Assembly: GCA_964383815.1 (NCBI GenBank)
Contig: CAYLIC010000027.1
Coordinates: 1-29,809, forward strand
Length of the DNA stretch: 29,809 nt
Reading direction: 5' to 3'
Source: UBA11524 sp964383815
GTDB taxonomy: Bacteria > Bacillota > Clostridia > Christensenellales > Aristaeellaceae
This document shows positions 15,245 to 22,908 of this stretch, piece after piece; position 1 is the first letter of the stretch, and every line of letters starts with the position of its first letter. Both the position numbers and the translations under genes were made by a program. The notes below the pieces were generated by a model, which saw nothing but the letters and a program-made list of their open reading frames with translations, made no database searches and was not told the origin of the DNA.

Positions 15245-15285
15245 GGGCCCGCGGGCGCTGCGACACCTCCAGAAGGTTTTTGACA
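15245..15285 (+). repeat. Dispersed ~42-bp repeat, copy 1
   Basis: This element matches copy 2 at 29756-29797 (opposite strand) at about 36 of 42 positions with one gap. Shared blocks include CGACACCTCC and AGGTTTTT followed by GACA. It contains GCCCGCGGGC and a small hairpin, ACCT/AGGT, with five T, so it may also act as a terminator for the exporter genes. Confidence 0.7.
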
Positions 15286-15291
15286 TTTTGA

Positions 15292-15332
15292 GGCCCCCGG
15301 AAGCGCTTGCTTTCGGGGGCCTTGGGTTTTTT
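15292..15332 (+). terminator. Strong terminator of the exporter operon
   Basis: GGCCCCCG pairs with CGGGGGCC; the stem continues with AAGC/GCTT, and TTGGGTTTTTT follows on the plus strand. Its T run overlaps the last codons of the convergent zinc-ribbon gene. Confidence 0.85.
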
Positions 15333-15759
15333 ACATGAACCGAGCAAGGGAAAGGACGACAATCAGATAGAAGAAGATGTCAACGCCGGATGTCACCACG
15401 CCGATGATGCCGCACACCAGCGAGGCAACCGGGCGATCGGCATTTTCCCGCCCTGCCCGGCGGAAGGCAGAGATGCCGTTAATACCAAGAATCAGGCTGA
15501 TGATGATGCAGCCCAGCGTCAGCAGGGAAACGAGTACCGGCGTTCCCCCACTCCTGGCGGTAGCAGCTGTGCCAAGCATGACAAAGATCATGATGAAACC
15601 AACAATGCTCAGTATCGTTGAGGTGATGGCCGCGCCGCGACCCTCGTGGGACATATCCAGCCGGGGAGCATTCGTTTCGATGATGATTTGCTCCATTCGG
15701 CAGGCTTCGCAAATCTCTTCGTTGCCGGGAACCTCCACGCCACACTTTCTGCAATACAT
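15331..15759 (-). CDS. Zinc-ribbon membrane protein
   Basis: A 142-residue protein and the last gene of the lipid operon. The N terminus holds a zinc ribbon with C3-x2-C6 and C17-x2-C20. Two hydrophobic regions follow, at about 43-65 and 72-95, then a third near the C terminus ('VCGIIGVVTSGVDIFFYLIVVLSL'). The layout matches the widespread 'zinc ribbon plus DUF4190-like' membrane proteins, whose function is not established. The ATG at 15759 is chosen because AAAGGAGG lies 10 bases upstream; the frame extends further without a ribosome site. It begins 40 bp after the preceding hydrolase gene. Its link to lipid metabolism is known only from position. Confidence 0.85.
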   Translation of the reverse strand: MYCRKCGVEVPGNEEICEACRMEQIIIETNAPRLDMSHEGRGAAITSTILSIVGFIMIFVMLGTAATARSGGTPVLVSLLTLGCIIISLILGINGISAFRRAGRENADRPVASLVCGIIGVVTSGVDIFFYLIVVLSLARFM

Positions 15760-15799
15760 TTTTTCTTTTCCTCCTTTTTTTGTGTTTATCTTCACGGCA

Positions 15800-16999
15800 C
15801 TACAGCGCCGCGTTGAACATTTGAACAATCTGCGCAAACAGCTCCTCGTTAATCGCGCTGTAACGCTCGTGGTCAACCTTCGCATAGAAGCTAACCTTTT
15901 CAGCGTAGGTCATTTCCTTCTCACGATTCAATTCCTTGAATTGCTGGGAGATGCTCTTCTGGTATTGCATCGCATCGGCAGAATGCCATATGCTGTCATG
16001 CCCGCTTTGTTCGCCACTGCCCACATAGTAATACACATTCTCTGCGCGAATCCTGTCCCTCAGCCCAATCACTGAAAGCGAACGGTTGAAGTCAACCACC
16101 ATATCGCGGTTTCCGTGGGCAATCAGCACCGGAATATCGGTGGAATTGATGCCGTCCATCGCCGTCAGATCCGCATACTTTCCGAACAGGTATTTCTGAT
16201 ACGGCTTCAGGAAGGCCTCCGGCAGGTCTGTCAGCAGGGTTGTGGGCAGCATGCTGGTGTACAGCTCGCCTTTTTCGATAATCATGCTTGCCGCACGGTT
16301 CATCGGCGCAATGGCTGCGCAGGCCGTAATATCCTTGTGAAGGCTCAGCACAGCCGTTACTGCATAGCCGCCGCAGGAGTGTCCCAACAAGAACAGCGGA
16401 TACTTCCGATACTCCGCGCAGGACTTAACATAGTTGAGCGCCGCATCCAAATCGACCAGCGCCTCCGGCAGGCCAACGGTCGACTCGCCATCGGAATCAT
16501 AGGTGCCCTTTGTATCGAATGCAAACACGGCGAATCCGTTTTTCGTCATGTATTCAAACACCGGCAGATAGTCATCCGCGCCAGCGTGAAAGCCATGGGC
16601 GAAAACCACCAGGCCCTTTGCGTTTTCAACCGGGTAGTAGTATCCTGCCAGCCGTGTGCCGCCTGAATTGAAGGAAACCTGGCGCCGCTCCAGCCTGTCC
16701 GAAATGCGCTGATAGCAGTAGATGCCCGGCTTGAGCGCGTAATCCGGCCGATCGTAGCGGGAGAAGATTTTCTGATACAGCTCCGTGCTGCCCGCCATCG
16801 CCAGCGCACCTGCGCTAAGAATGGCAACGCTCTTCAGCACGCTTTTCGATGTCCGGCTGCCGCTGTTTTGTACGGTTGTGTCCCCCGCGGTGGGAATCAC
16901 CGGGGTTTCACGACTGCCCTTGTCCTCCTCCGTCAGCAGGCGGCGGACATTCCCGAGTATGGATGAAAACAGATCGCGTGCCGAGTCCTTGTCACTCAA
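15800..16999 (-). CDS. Alpha/beta hydrolase with N-terminal membrane segment
   Basis: A 399-residue enzyme of the alpha/beta-hydrolase superfamily (lysophospholipase/S33-like). The triad is visible: Ser208 in 'GHSCGG', Asp299 in 'HGNRDMV' and His334 in 'SGHDS'. 'FAHGFHAG' near 133-140 forms the oxyanion region. The first 55 residues are polar, then a weak hydrophobic stretch (about 54-70) may be a membrane anchor. The start is TTG at 16999 with GGGGGTG 7 bases upstream; no in-frame ATG is near. It is 15 bp downstream of the preceding hydrolase gene. A lipase or esterase role on acylglycerols or lysolipids fits the operon, but the substrate is not shown. The C-terminal 60 residues are an unusual charged addition to the fold. 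Confidence 0.85.
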   Translation of the reverse strand: MSDKDSARDLFSSILGNVRRLLTEEDKGSRETPVIPTAGDTTVQNSGSRTSKSVLKSVAILSAGALAMAGSTELYQKIFSRYDRPDYALKPGIYCYQRISDRLERRQVSFNSGGTRLAGYYYPVENAKGLVVFAHGFHAGADDYLPVFEYMTKNGFAVFAFDTKGTYDSDGESTVGLPEALVDLDAALNYVKSCAEYRKYPLFLLGHSCGGYAVTAVLSLHKDITACAAIAPMNRAASMIIEKGELYTSMLPTTLLTDLPEAFLKPYQKYLFGKYADLTAMDGINSTDIPVLIAHGNRDMVVDFNRSLSVIGLRDRIRAENVYYYVGSGEQSGHDSIWHSADAMQYQKSISQQFKELNREKEMTYAEKVSFYAKVDHERYSAINEELFAQIVQMFNAAL

Positions 17000-17014
17000 G
17001 CATATTCACCCCCT

Positions 17015-17962
17015 TCAGGCTTGAGGTTCTGCAAGTTCATTCAGAAATCCGATGATGGCAGCATCGTACTTTTCAGGTGCATGGAAGCGCAGGAAAGAGT
17101 GCTTTCCCTCATCAAACCACACAAGCCTTTTCTTGCTTTCACACCTGGCATACAGCTCCATGGTCTTTTCGGGCACGGAGTAAATATCCTGCCTGCCATG
17201 CAGGAACAGGATTGGCTTCCGGAGCCTTTCCATCACATTTTCCGGGCCAAACTTGCGCGGGTTTTTCCCGGCAAACAGCCCAACCATGGCCATGCACAGC
17301 TGATAGCACGGGAAAGCAGGCTTGTTGCGCTCCACCAGGTGGTTTCGGAAGGATTCGCCGAAATGGACATACATGCCATCCGCAACCATGCCGGAAACGT
17401 ATGCCGGGCAATCCCCGCTGGTCAGCGCATACAGTGCCGTGGCAGAGCCAATGCATATCCCGTGGCAGACGACTGTTTCGTTCTTCAGCTCCCCGTGCAG
17501 AAGGCAGATCCACGCAAGCACGTCCTGGTACTCACGAATGCCAAGGGTGTTGATTCTTCCATCCGAGGCGCCATGGGAACGGTTGTCAATCGTCAGGACA
17601 TTGTATCCTGCGCGGCGGTATGGCTCAGCAAAATAGCAGGAATACCGGCACGCTTCCATGCGGCCCGGAATGATCAGCGCCGCGCGGTTGAATCCGAAAT
17701 CATAGTATTCGCCTGCAAGCGAATAACCATGATGCTGAATGCGCAGGCTGGTTCTGTTCGCCTCATGGCGGTCTGCCCACGCCGTGGCCTGGCGGTAAAG
17801 CTCCACCTGCTCGGGATTGTTGGGTTCCTGGCAGGTGTAGTTCCATTTCTCCTTGCTCGTCCGCACGAATACCTTAACAAACACAACCGCCGGCACCACC
17901 ACACACGGCAGCAGCACGCCCAGCAGCACCGCAAGCCCAATGATGCAAACCCAGGTGTTCAC
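17015..17962 (-). CDS. Alpha/beta hydrolase with cysteine nucleophile, membrane anchored
   Basis: A 315-residue protein with one N-terminal membrane helix (about 6-33) and a cytosolic or external alpha/beta-hydrolase domain of the COG1073/YqkD-like kind. The nucleophile elbow reads G-I-C-I-G: Cys170 takes the place of the usual serine (codon TGC, in 'CHGICIGSA'). The acid Asp259 ('HGRQD') and His288 ('GKHSF') are in place, so the triad would be Cys-Asp-His. Cysteine nucleophiles occur in dienelactone hydrolases and may favour acyl transfer or thioester-like intermediates; here that is inference. The start is GTG at 17962 with GGGGGAGG upstream. It lies 15 bp after the FakA-type gene and 15 bp before the next hydrolase. 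Confidence 0.86.
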   Translation of the reverse strand: MNTWVCIIGLAVLLGVLLPCVVVPAVVFVKVFVRTSKEKWNYTCQEPNNPEQVELYRQATAWADRHEANRTSLRIQHHGYSLAGEYYDFGFNRAALIIPGRMEACRYSCYFAEPYRRAGYNVLTIDNRSHGASDGRINTLGIREYQDVLAWICLLHGELKNETVVCHGICIGSATALYALTSGDCPAYVSGMVADGMYVHFGESFRNHLVERNKPAFPCYQLCMAMVGLFAGKNPRKFGPENVMERLRKPILFLHGRQDIYSVPEKTMELYARCESKKRLVWFDEGKHSFLRFHAPEKYDAAIIGFLNELAEPQA

Positions 17963-17977
17963 GCGCTCACCTCCCCC

Positions 17978-19624
17978 TTATGTCACGCTGATAATCAAAT
18001 CGTAAATCGCATGTCCGGATTCGATGCACTCAACCTCCGCATCGGGATAATTTTCCTTCAGCGCCAGCCGGAGCGATTCCATTTGCGCCGGCTTCATCCG
18101 CGCGCCCAGGAATATCTGCATGTATTCAGGCTCCGCTTCAATGTCCGGATGCTTCAATGCCAGCCTCATCAGCGTGCCCACATCGGCATGGCAGGCCAGC
18201 GCCTTCCCGTTCAGGAATGCCAGCGAGTCGCCCGGGTTGCAGGCCATGCCATTCACCGTGCTGGCACGCACCGCGCGTGCAAGGCAGATTGTGCAGGCCT
18301 CCCGCAGGTTCTCCTCAAAGGCCTGCAGGCGCTCCTCCAGCGTGTTGGTCGCAATATCCATCGAAAGTGCCAGATAGCCCTGTACCACATTCATCGAGGG
18401 CAGCACGCGGACATTTTTCCCCCTGGAAAGCTCCGCTGCCTGCCGCGCCGCGCTAACAGTGTTCTTGTTGTTCGGCAGAACAATGATGCAATCCGCGTCA
18501 ACCCGCTCGAACCCGTTCAGGAAATCCTGGCAGGATGCATTCATCATCTCGCCGCCGTCAATCACATGGCAGTATGCAAATTCCTTGTACAGCCTCGTAA
18601 TGCCCGCCCCATAGCTGACAGCAATCACCGCAAGGGGGACATGCTTCTTGGGCTGGTCGCGCATAAACTGGTTGTGCTGCAGGTGCATGTTTTCCAGCTT
18701 GAAGGATACAAACTCGCCATGCTGCTGCGCCAGGGTGATGATGGGTGCCGGCTCCCTGGTGTGAACGTGAACCTTAACCCGGGTGCCAGCGCGCACAACC
18801 ACCAGGGAATCCCCCAGCTGGGCCAGCTTTTCCGAGAAATCGTTTTCCGAGAAGGTATCAAATCCCGGCCGGTCCTTCAGCAGCTGCAGCAGAAACTCCA
18901 TACAATAGCCAAAGGTGAACACCGCATCCGAGTCAAAGGCTGCATCCTCCGCCGGCGTTGGGGTGCCGGGCAGCACGGTCTTCGGCGCCATCGCCTGAAT
19001 TTGCTCGCCGTAGAGTGCCTTCAGCATGCCATCCACAATCAGGATGTATCCCATTCCGCCGCTGTCAACCACGCCCGCTTCCTTCAGGGCCGGCAAAACC
19101 ATTGGCGTATACGAAAGGCTGCGCCGCATTTCCGCAACGTAATAGGAGAAAAGCTGATCGATGAGCATGCTGCTTTTAATCTGCCCGCGAATCTTTTCAA
19201 TGCCTTCCCGCGCAACGGTTAACAGCGTTCCCTCAACAGGCCGCTGAACGGATGCATATGCCGCGCGATACGCAGAAATCAGCGCCGCGCACAAATCGCC
19301 CGCATCTGCCTCGTCCTTCCCGTCGAGCCTTTCGGCAAACCCCTTGAACAGCTGGGACAGGATAACCCCGGAGTTTCCCCGGGCGCCAAGCAGCATGTTT
19401 CCGCTCAGCCCATGCAGGTACTCGCCCAGCTGCTCGTTTTCGCCTGTCTGATCCACCGCGTTTTTCAGCGTTAGATACATATTGCTGCCAGTATCGCCAT
19501 CCGGCACGGGAAAAACGTTCAGTGCGTTGATTTCTTCGATGTGCAGGCCCAGGTTTGCAAGGCCGTTGCGCACCATCCGTTCGAAATCATTCCCGTTGAT
19601 TTCGTCAGTCCTTTGATTCTGCAT
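17978..19624 (-). CDS. fakA: FakA-type fatty acid kinase subunit (DAK2/YloV family)
   Basis: A 548-residue, full-length member of the DAK2/YloV family. The N-terminal Dak2 domain has 'PVPDGDTGSNM' (Asp42 and Asp44 expected to bind Mg-ATP), 'GNMLLGARGNSGVILSQ' and 'VEGTLLTVARE'. A middle domain contains 'VKVHVHTREPAP', and the C-terminal domain is of the DAK1-like type seen in FakA. Known FakA proteins phosphorylate a fatty acid held by FakB, giving acyl-phosphate for PlsX/PlsY. A DegV/FakB gene lies two genes upstream, supporting this. It may be a second, specialised copy, since Clostridia usually carry another fakA in a housekeeping locus; that cannot be seen here. The gap to the transporter gene is 20 bp. 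Confidence 0.88.
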   Translation of the reverse strand: MQNQRTDEINGNDFERMVRNGLANLGLHIEEINALNVFPVPDGDTGSNMYLTLKNAVDQTGENEQLGEYLHGLSGNMLLGARGNSGVILSQLFKGFAERLDGKDEADAGDLCAALISAYRAAYASVQRPVEGTLLTVAREGIEKIRGQIKSSMLIDQLFSYYVAEMRRSLSYTPMVLPALKEAGVVDSGGMGYILIVDGMLKALYGEQIQAMAPKTVLPGTPTPAEDAAFDSDAVFTFGYCMEFLLQLLKDRPGFDTFSENDFSEKLAQLGDSLVVVRAGTRVKVHVHTREPAPIITLAQQHGEFVSFKLENMHLQHNQFMRDQPKKHVPLAVIAVSYGAGITRLYKEFAYCHVIDGGEMMNASCQDFLNGFERVDADCIIVLPNNKNTVSAARQAAELSRGKNVRVLPSMNVVQGYLALSMDIATNTLEERLQAFEENLREACTICLARAVRASTVNGMACNPGDSLAFLNGKALACHADVGTLMRLALKHPDIEAEPEYMQIFLGARMKPAQMESLRLALKENYPDAEVECIESGHAIYDLIISVT

Positions 19625-19644
19625 CGCTGGTCATTCCTCTTGCT

Positions 19645-21000
19645 TTATTTCTTTCCAAGGCAGCGGATGCTCCTGGGCAGCAGCTTCGTCAGCGCGATTG
19701 AAAGGAGGCCTGCCGCAATGACGAACGCCGGCATCAGCCACACATACGCACCATCCTGAATGTTCTTCAGGTTAACCCAGAGGATGCCCGTTGAAATGCC
19801 CGTCGCCACGCCGCTTGCCAGGCCCTGCACCGCAAAGAACATGGCCGGATGGGAGATGCCGGTTTTGCGCCGCTCTTCATCCGCAATGGCAGAAGGCACC
19901 GTATAATTGATTGAGAAGAAGCACCCCGTGCCAAAGGCGGAGAGGATTGCGCTGATTACCCCTGCCACCATGCGCAGGCCCGTGTCCTGTAGCCATTCCG
20001 CCCGGCAGAAGGTCATCACCAGCATGGAAAGGAGGAACAGCCCCACCGAATAGCAGTAGCCGAAAATCAACCCGCGCTTTTTGATGATGCGCGAGTACAG
20101 CATCAGCGTAAAGGGAATGGGCACAAAGGCAAAGGCCATCAGGATGGTAATCTGTCCGCCGTTAAGCTGCATAACGCTGGAGTAGTACACATTCTGTGCC
20201 GTCAGGAACATCTGGACGCCAAACTCCAGCACCGAGTAAACCACAAGCCATATCAGAAACGCCCGCTGCTTTCCCAGGTAGCGGATTGAATCCAGCATGC
20301 CCACCGTTGCATCGTTTTCCTCCTGCGGGCGTTGGGTGACATCCGCGTCCAGCGTGGACTTTTCGTGAATCAGGAACAGAGGAATCAGCATCGTCAGCGA
20401 CAGCGGCGCAAAGCAAAGCGCAATCGTGCGGATGTTCACATTGCCAATGAACGCGGGAATCAGTGCATATCCCAGCACGAAATAGACAACGTCGAACACC
20501 GTCTTGTAATTCGACAGGCGCACCCGATCGTCATCATTGTCCACAATTTCGGAGAAGGTTGCATAGTATGTCACCAGCGTCAGCGTATAGCCGGCATAGA
20601 ACAGGCATATCATGAACCCATAGTAGAGGGTATTCACATAGCTGTGTTCGGCGTTCTGCGGAATGACCAGCAGGGCCAGATACGCCGCAATCGTCACAAT
20701 CATACCCACAAGAATCGGCGGGCGGCGGCGGCCCCAGCGGGATTTCAGCTTGTCCGTCACAGCAGCCAGCGGAATGTCAATCACGCCGTCCAGCACCTTT
20801 GAGATGAATACAATCACCGACCACAGTCCCGCAACAATCAGCGTCTTGTTTGCATATGTCCAGTTTTCGATGTTCACATCGAATCCCTCTACCATCAGCG
20901 CATCGCACAGGTAGGAACCGACAATCAGATTCATCATGTTGAAGCCGAGCGCAGACATGCCATACAGCATCAGTGTCTTTTTACTGGCGATTTTTTTCAT
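19645..21000 (-). CDS. MFS_2 (GPH-type) cation symporter, possible lipid or glycoside transporter
   Basis: A 451-residue membrane protein with about 12 helices. The family motif is at residues 71-94: Asp71 and Asp75 in 'DGVIDIP', then 'D.....RWGRRRP', as in MelB and other sodium/proton-coupled symporters. The same MFS_2 family includes the animal lysophosphatidylcholine importer MFSD2A. In this operon of acyl-handling enzymes a lysolipid or fatty-acid-related substrate is as plausible as a sugar; this is inference. The ATG at 21000 is chosen because GAGGAGG lies 9 bases upstream, rather than the ATG at 21024 that directly abuts the preceding stop. The gap to the FakB gene is 24 bp. Confidence 0.85.
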   Translation of the reverse strand: MKKIASKKTLMLYGMSALGFNMMNLIVGSYLCDALMVEGFDVNIENWTYANKTLIVAGLWSVIVFISKVLDGVIDIPLAAVTDKLKSRWGRRRPPILVGMIVTIAAYLALLVIPQNAEHSYVNTLYYGFMICLFYAGYTLTLVTYYATFSEIVDNDDDRVRLSNYKTVFDVVYFVLGYALIPAFIGNVNIRTIALCFAPLSLTMLIPLFLIHEKSTLDADVTQRPQEENDATVGMLDSIRYLGKQRAFLIWLVVYSVLEFGVQMFLTAQNVYYSSVMQLNGGQITILMAFAFVPIPFTLMLYSRIIKKRGLIFGYCYSVGLFLLSMLVMTFCRAEWLQDTGLRMVAGVISAILSAFGTGCFFSINYTVPSAIADEERRKTGISHPAMFFAVQGLASGVATGISTGILWVNLKNIQDGAYVWLMPAFVIAAGLLSIALTKLLPRSIRCLGKK

Positions 21001-21024
21001 CCTCAACGCCTCCTCGCGGGTCAT

Positions 21025-21972
21025 TTAGTTGCGCGCAATGACATCGGTCATCAGTTTCTTTTCAGCCTCCAGCTCGTCGGAAATCGGCGTGCCGATATAG
21101 TAGGCTGCCACCAGGCCGGGACCGATGTTCACACCGCAGGCCGGGAAAACATCGCCAATGAAGATTGCCCGGGGATGGAAGCGGTTCTCTATCTGCTTTT
21201 TCAGTTCCTCCGCCTGGGCAATCCGGCTGCTGTGACCAATGACGATGATCTGCTCCTCCGGGTTCTCAATGGTTTCGGCAATGTATTCCATCACGGCGCG
21301 ATAGGCCTTGTGGGTTCCCTTCACCTTGCCGATCACCGTCGTCATGCCCGAGGGTGAGCATTCGCCCAGGGTCTTAATGCCCACCAGGCGCCCCATAAAC
21401 GCCGTGCTGTGGTTGATGCGCCCCTTTTTCGCCACAAAGCTCAGGTTGTCATGCCAGCCCATCTGGTGGAAGCGCAGGCGGTTTGCCTCCAGATAGTCCG
21501 CCGTTTCATCCAGGGTCTTGCCCTGTGCGCGCAAATTCGCCGCGCAAATGCACATAAGCCCATTGCATACGGAAAAACGCCTGGAATCCACCACGCGAAT
21601 CTTCGCATACGGATACACCTCAAGCGCCATCTTCCGCGCCTCGCATGCAAACGAATAGGTTCCGCTCATGCCCGATGAGATGCAGGTCATCAGCACTTCC
21701 TCGCCCTTTTCGGCATGCCGGGAAAATACCTCGAATATCTCCTGCACGTTGCAGGGTGCCGTTTTGAATCCATCGGGATTCTTCATCAGATTGGCGTAAA
21801 ACACATCCGCGCTGCCGTTGGAATACTCACCATACGCGTTCCAATCCAGCCTGGAGGCCACCTCCATACCATTGGGCAGCGAAATGTGACCCGGAATGTA
21901 GCCAATGTCATACTCCTTGCGCAGCTGTTCGCTCAGGTCGCAGGTCACATCTGAAAGAATCTGAAAGCTCAT
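21025..21972 (-). CDS. fakB: FakB-type fatty-acid-binding protein (DegV family)
   Basis: A 315-residue cytoplasmic protein of the DegV family. Diagnostic segments are the N-terminal 'ILSDVTCDLS', 'GFKTAPCNVQE' (about 68-78), and 'ISSGMSGTYS' (98-107), whose serines bind the fatty-acid carboxylate in DegV/FakB structures. A C-terminal lobe has 'VIGHSSR' and 'GPGLVAAYYIG'. FakB delivers bound fatty acid to FakA, encoded two genes downstream, and accepts the acyl-phosphate. Which chain it prefers cannot be read. TAGGAGG precedes the ATG. It lies 19 bp after a hydrolase gene that could supply its fatty acids. Confidence 0.88.
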   Translation of the reverse strand: MSFQILSDVTCDLSEQLRKEYDIGYIPGHISLPNGMEVASRLDWNAYGEYSNGSADVFYANLMKNPDGFKTAPCNVQEIFEVFSRHAEKGEEVLMTCISSGMSGTYSFACEARKMALEVYPYAKIRVVDSRRFSVCNGLMCICAANLRAQGKTLDETADYLEANRLRFHQMGWHDNLSFVAKKGRINHSTAFMGRLVGIKTLGECSPSGMTTVIGKVKGTHKAYRAVMEYIAETIENPEEQIIVIGHSSRIAQAEELKKQIENRFHPRAIFIGDVFPACGVNIGPGLVAAYYIGTPISDELEAEKKLMTDVIARN

Positions 21973-21991
21973 TTCCCATCCTCCTAGGTCA

Positions 21992-22906
21992 TTATCTCAT
22001 ATATTGGTTGAGAAACCCAGCAATCCTTTGCTTTATTTCCTCGCCGCCAAGAGGGTATGCCAGCGCATGGGGCGCCCCCTCGACCACCATGCATTCCTTT
22101 GGTGCGGCGCATGCCTCGTATTGCCGGTGCATTTCACCCACCGGCACCTCGTCATCCGCGCTGCCATGAATGAAGAATACCGGAACGGTGCACCTGGCAA
22201 GCGAGTCCCGGGTGTTCTCCTTCAAATCAATCTTCAGCCTGCTATGCGCCAGCCAGCTTTCCGCCGGTGCAAAGCCTTTCCTCGACATCTTCCAAAGGTC
22301 GCACTTGTAGTTCAGCTCGTCGTAAAAATTGCTGAAGCCGCAGTCCATCACCAGGGCGCGCACCTTTGGGTCTTGCATCCGTCCCGATGCATGGCCCACA
22401 GCCGCGCAGCCCATGGACATGCCGTAAACCGCAACCTTTTCATAGGGCGCCCACGCAATCCACTTGAGAACATCCTTCCATTCCAGGTGACCCATGCCGC
22501 AATAGCGGCCTTCGCTCTTCCCATGCGCACGGTGATCAACAATGAGAAGGTCGTATCCCAGCGCCAGAAAATCCTGTATTTGCAGCGCAAAATTGATTTC
22601 CGGGCGCGTGCGGTAGCCGTGAACGAGCACCATCAGCCGGTCGCTGCCCCGGTTCACCCACTGGCCGCACAGCCGCAGTCCATCCTCCGAGGTCACCGAT
22701 ACCTCCTCAAGCGGCAGGCCGGCGAACGCCTCCAGCGCCTGGCGGTACTGCATCTCCAGCGTCTGGTTTCCCCGGCACCAGGCGTGCAGGTCCGCCTTTT
22801 TTGCAGCTTCCCTGCCAAAGATCCCCCTGAACACCGCGCAATACATTGTGCTGGGCAGCGCCATATACACGCCAGCCGCAATCAGGATTCCAAGAAGAAT
22901 CTTCAT
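21992..22906 (-). CDS. Alpha/beta hydrolase with N-terminal membrane helix
   Basis: A 304-residue protein with a hydrophobic N terminus (about 3-24) acting as an anchor or uncleaved signal. The alpha/beta-hydrolase domain has 'VLVHGYRTRP' (93-102), 'DHRAHGKSEG' (124-133), the elbow 'YGMSMG' with Ser164, Asp251 or Asp252 in 'GSADDEVP', and His280 in 'GAPHAL'. It is most like YqkD/COG1073 hydrolases and resembles the cysteine-type hydrolase later in this operon, so the two may be paralogues with different nucleophiles. The ATG at 22906 is preceded by GGAGG located at the end of the upstream gene; the start is only 2 bp beyond that gene's stop codon. A lipase or thioesterase role is likely from context. 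Confidence 0.87.
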   Translation of the reverse strand: MKILLGILIAAGVYMALPSTMYCAVFRGIFGREAAKKADLHAWCRGNQTLEMQYRQALEAFAGLPLEEVSVTSEDGLRLCGQWVNRGSDRLMVLVHGYRTRPEINFALQIQDFLALGYDLLIVDHRAHGKSEGRYCGMGHLEWKDVLKWIAWAPYEKVAVYGMSMGCAAVGHASGRMQDPKVRALVMDCGFSNFYDELNYKCDLWKMSRKGFAPAESWLAHSRLKIDLKENTRDSLARCTVPVFFIHGSADDEVPVGEMHRQYEACAAPKECMVVEGAPHALAYPLGGEEIKQRIAGFLNQYMR

Positions 22907-22908
22907 GC

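Noticed and set aside
11500..15286. Long minus-strand frames opposite the exporter genes
   Set aside because: The plus strand encodes complete ABC half-transporters with Walker motifs; the minus frames lack any recognisable domain.
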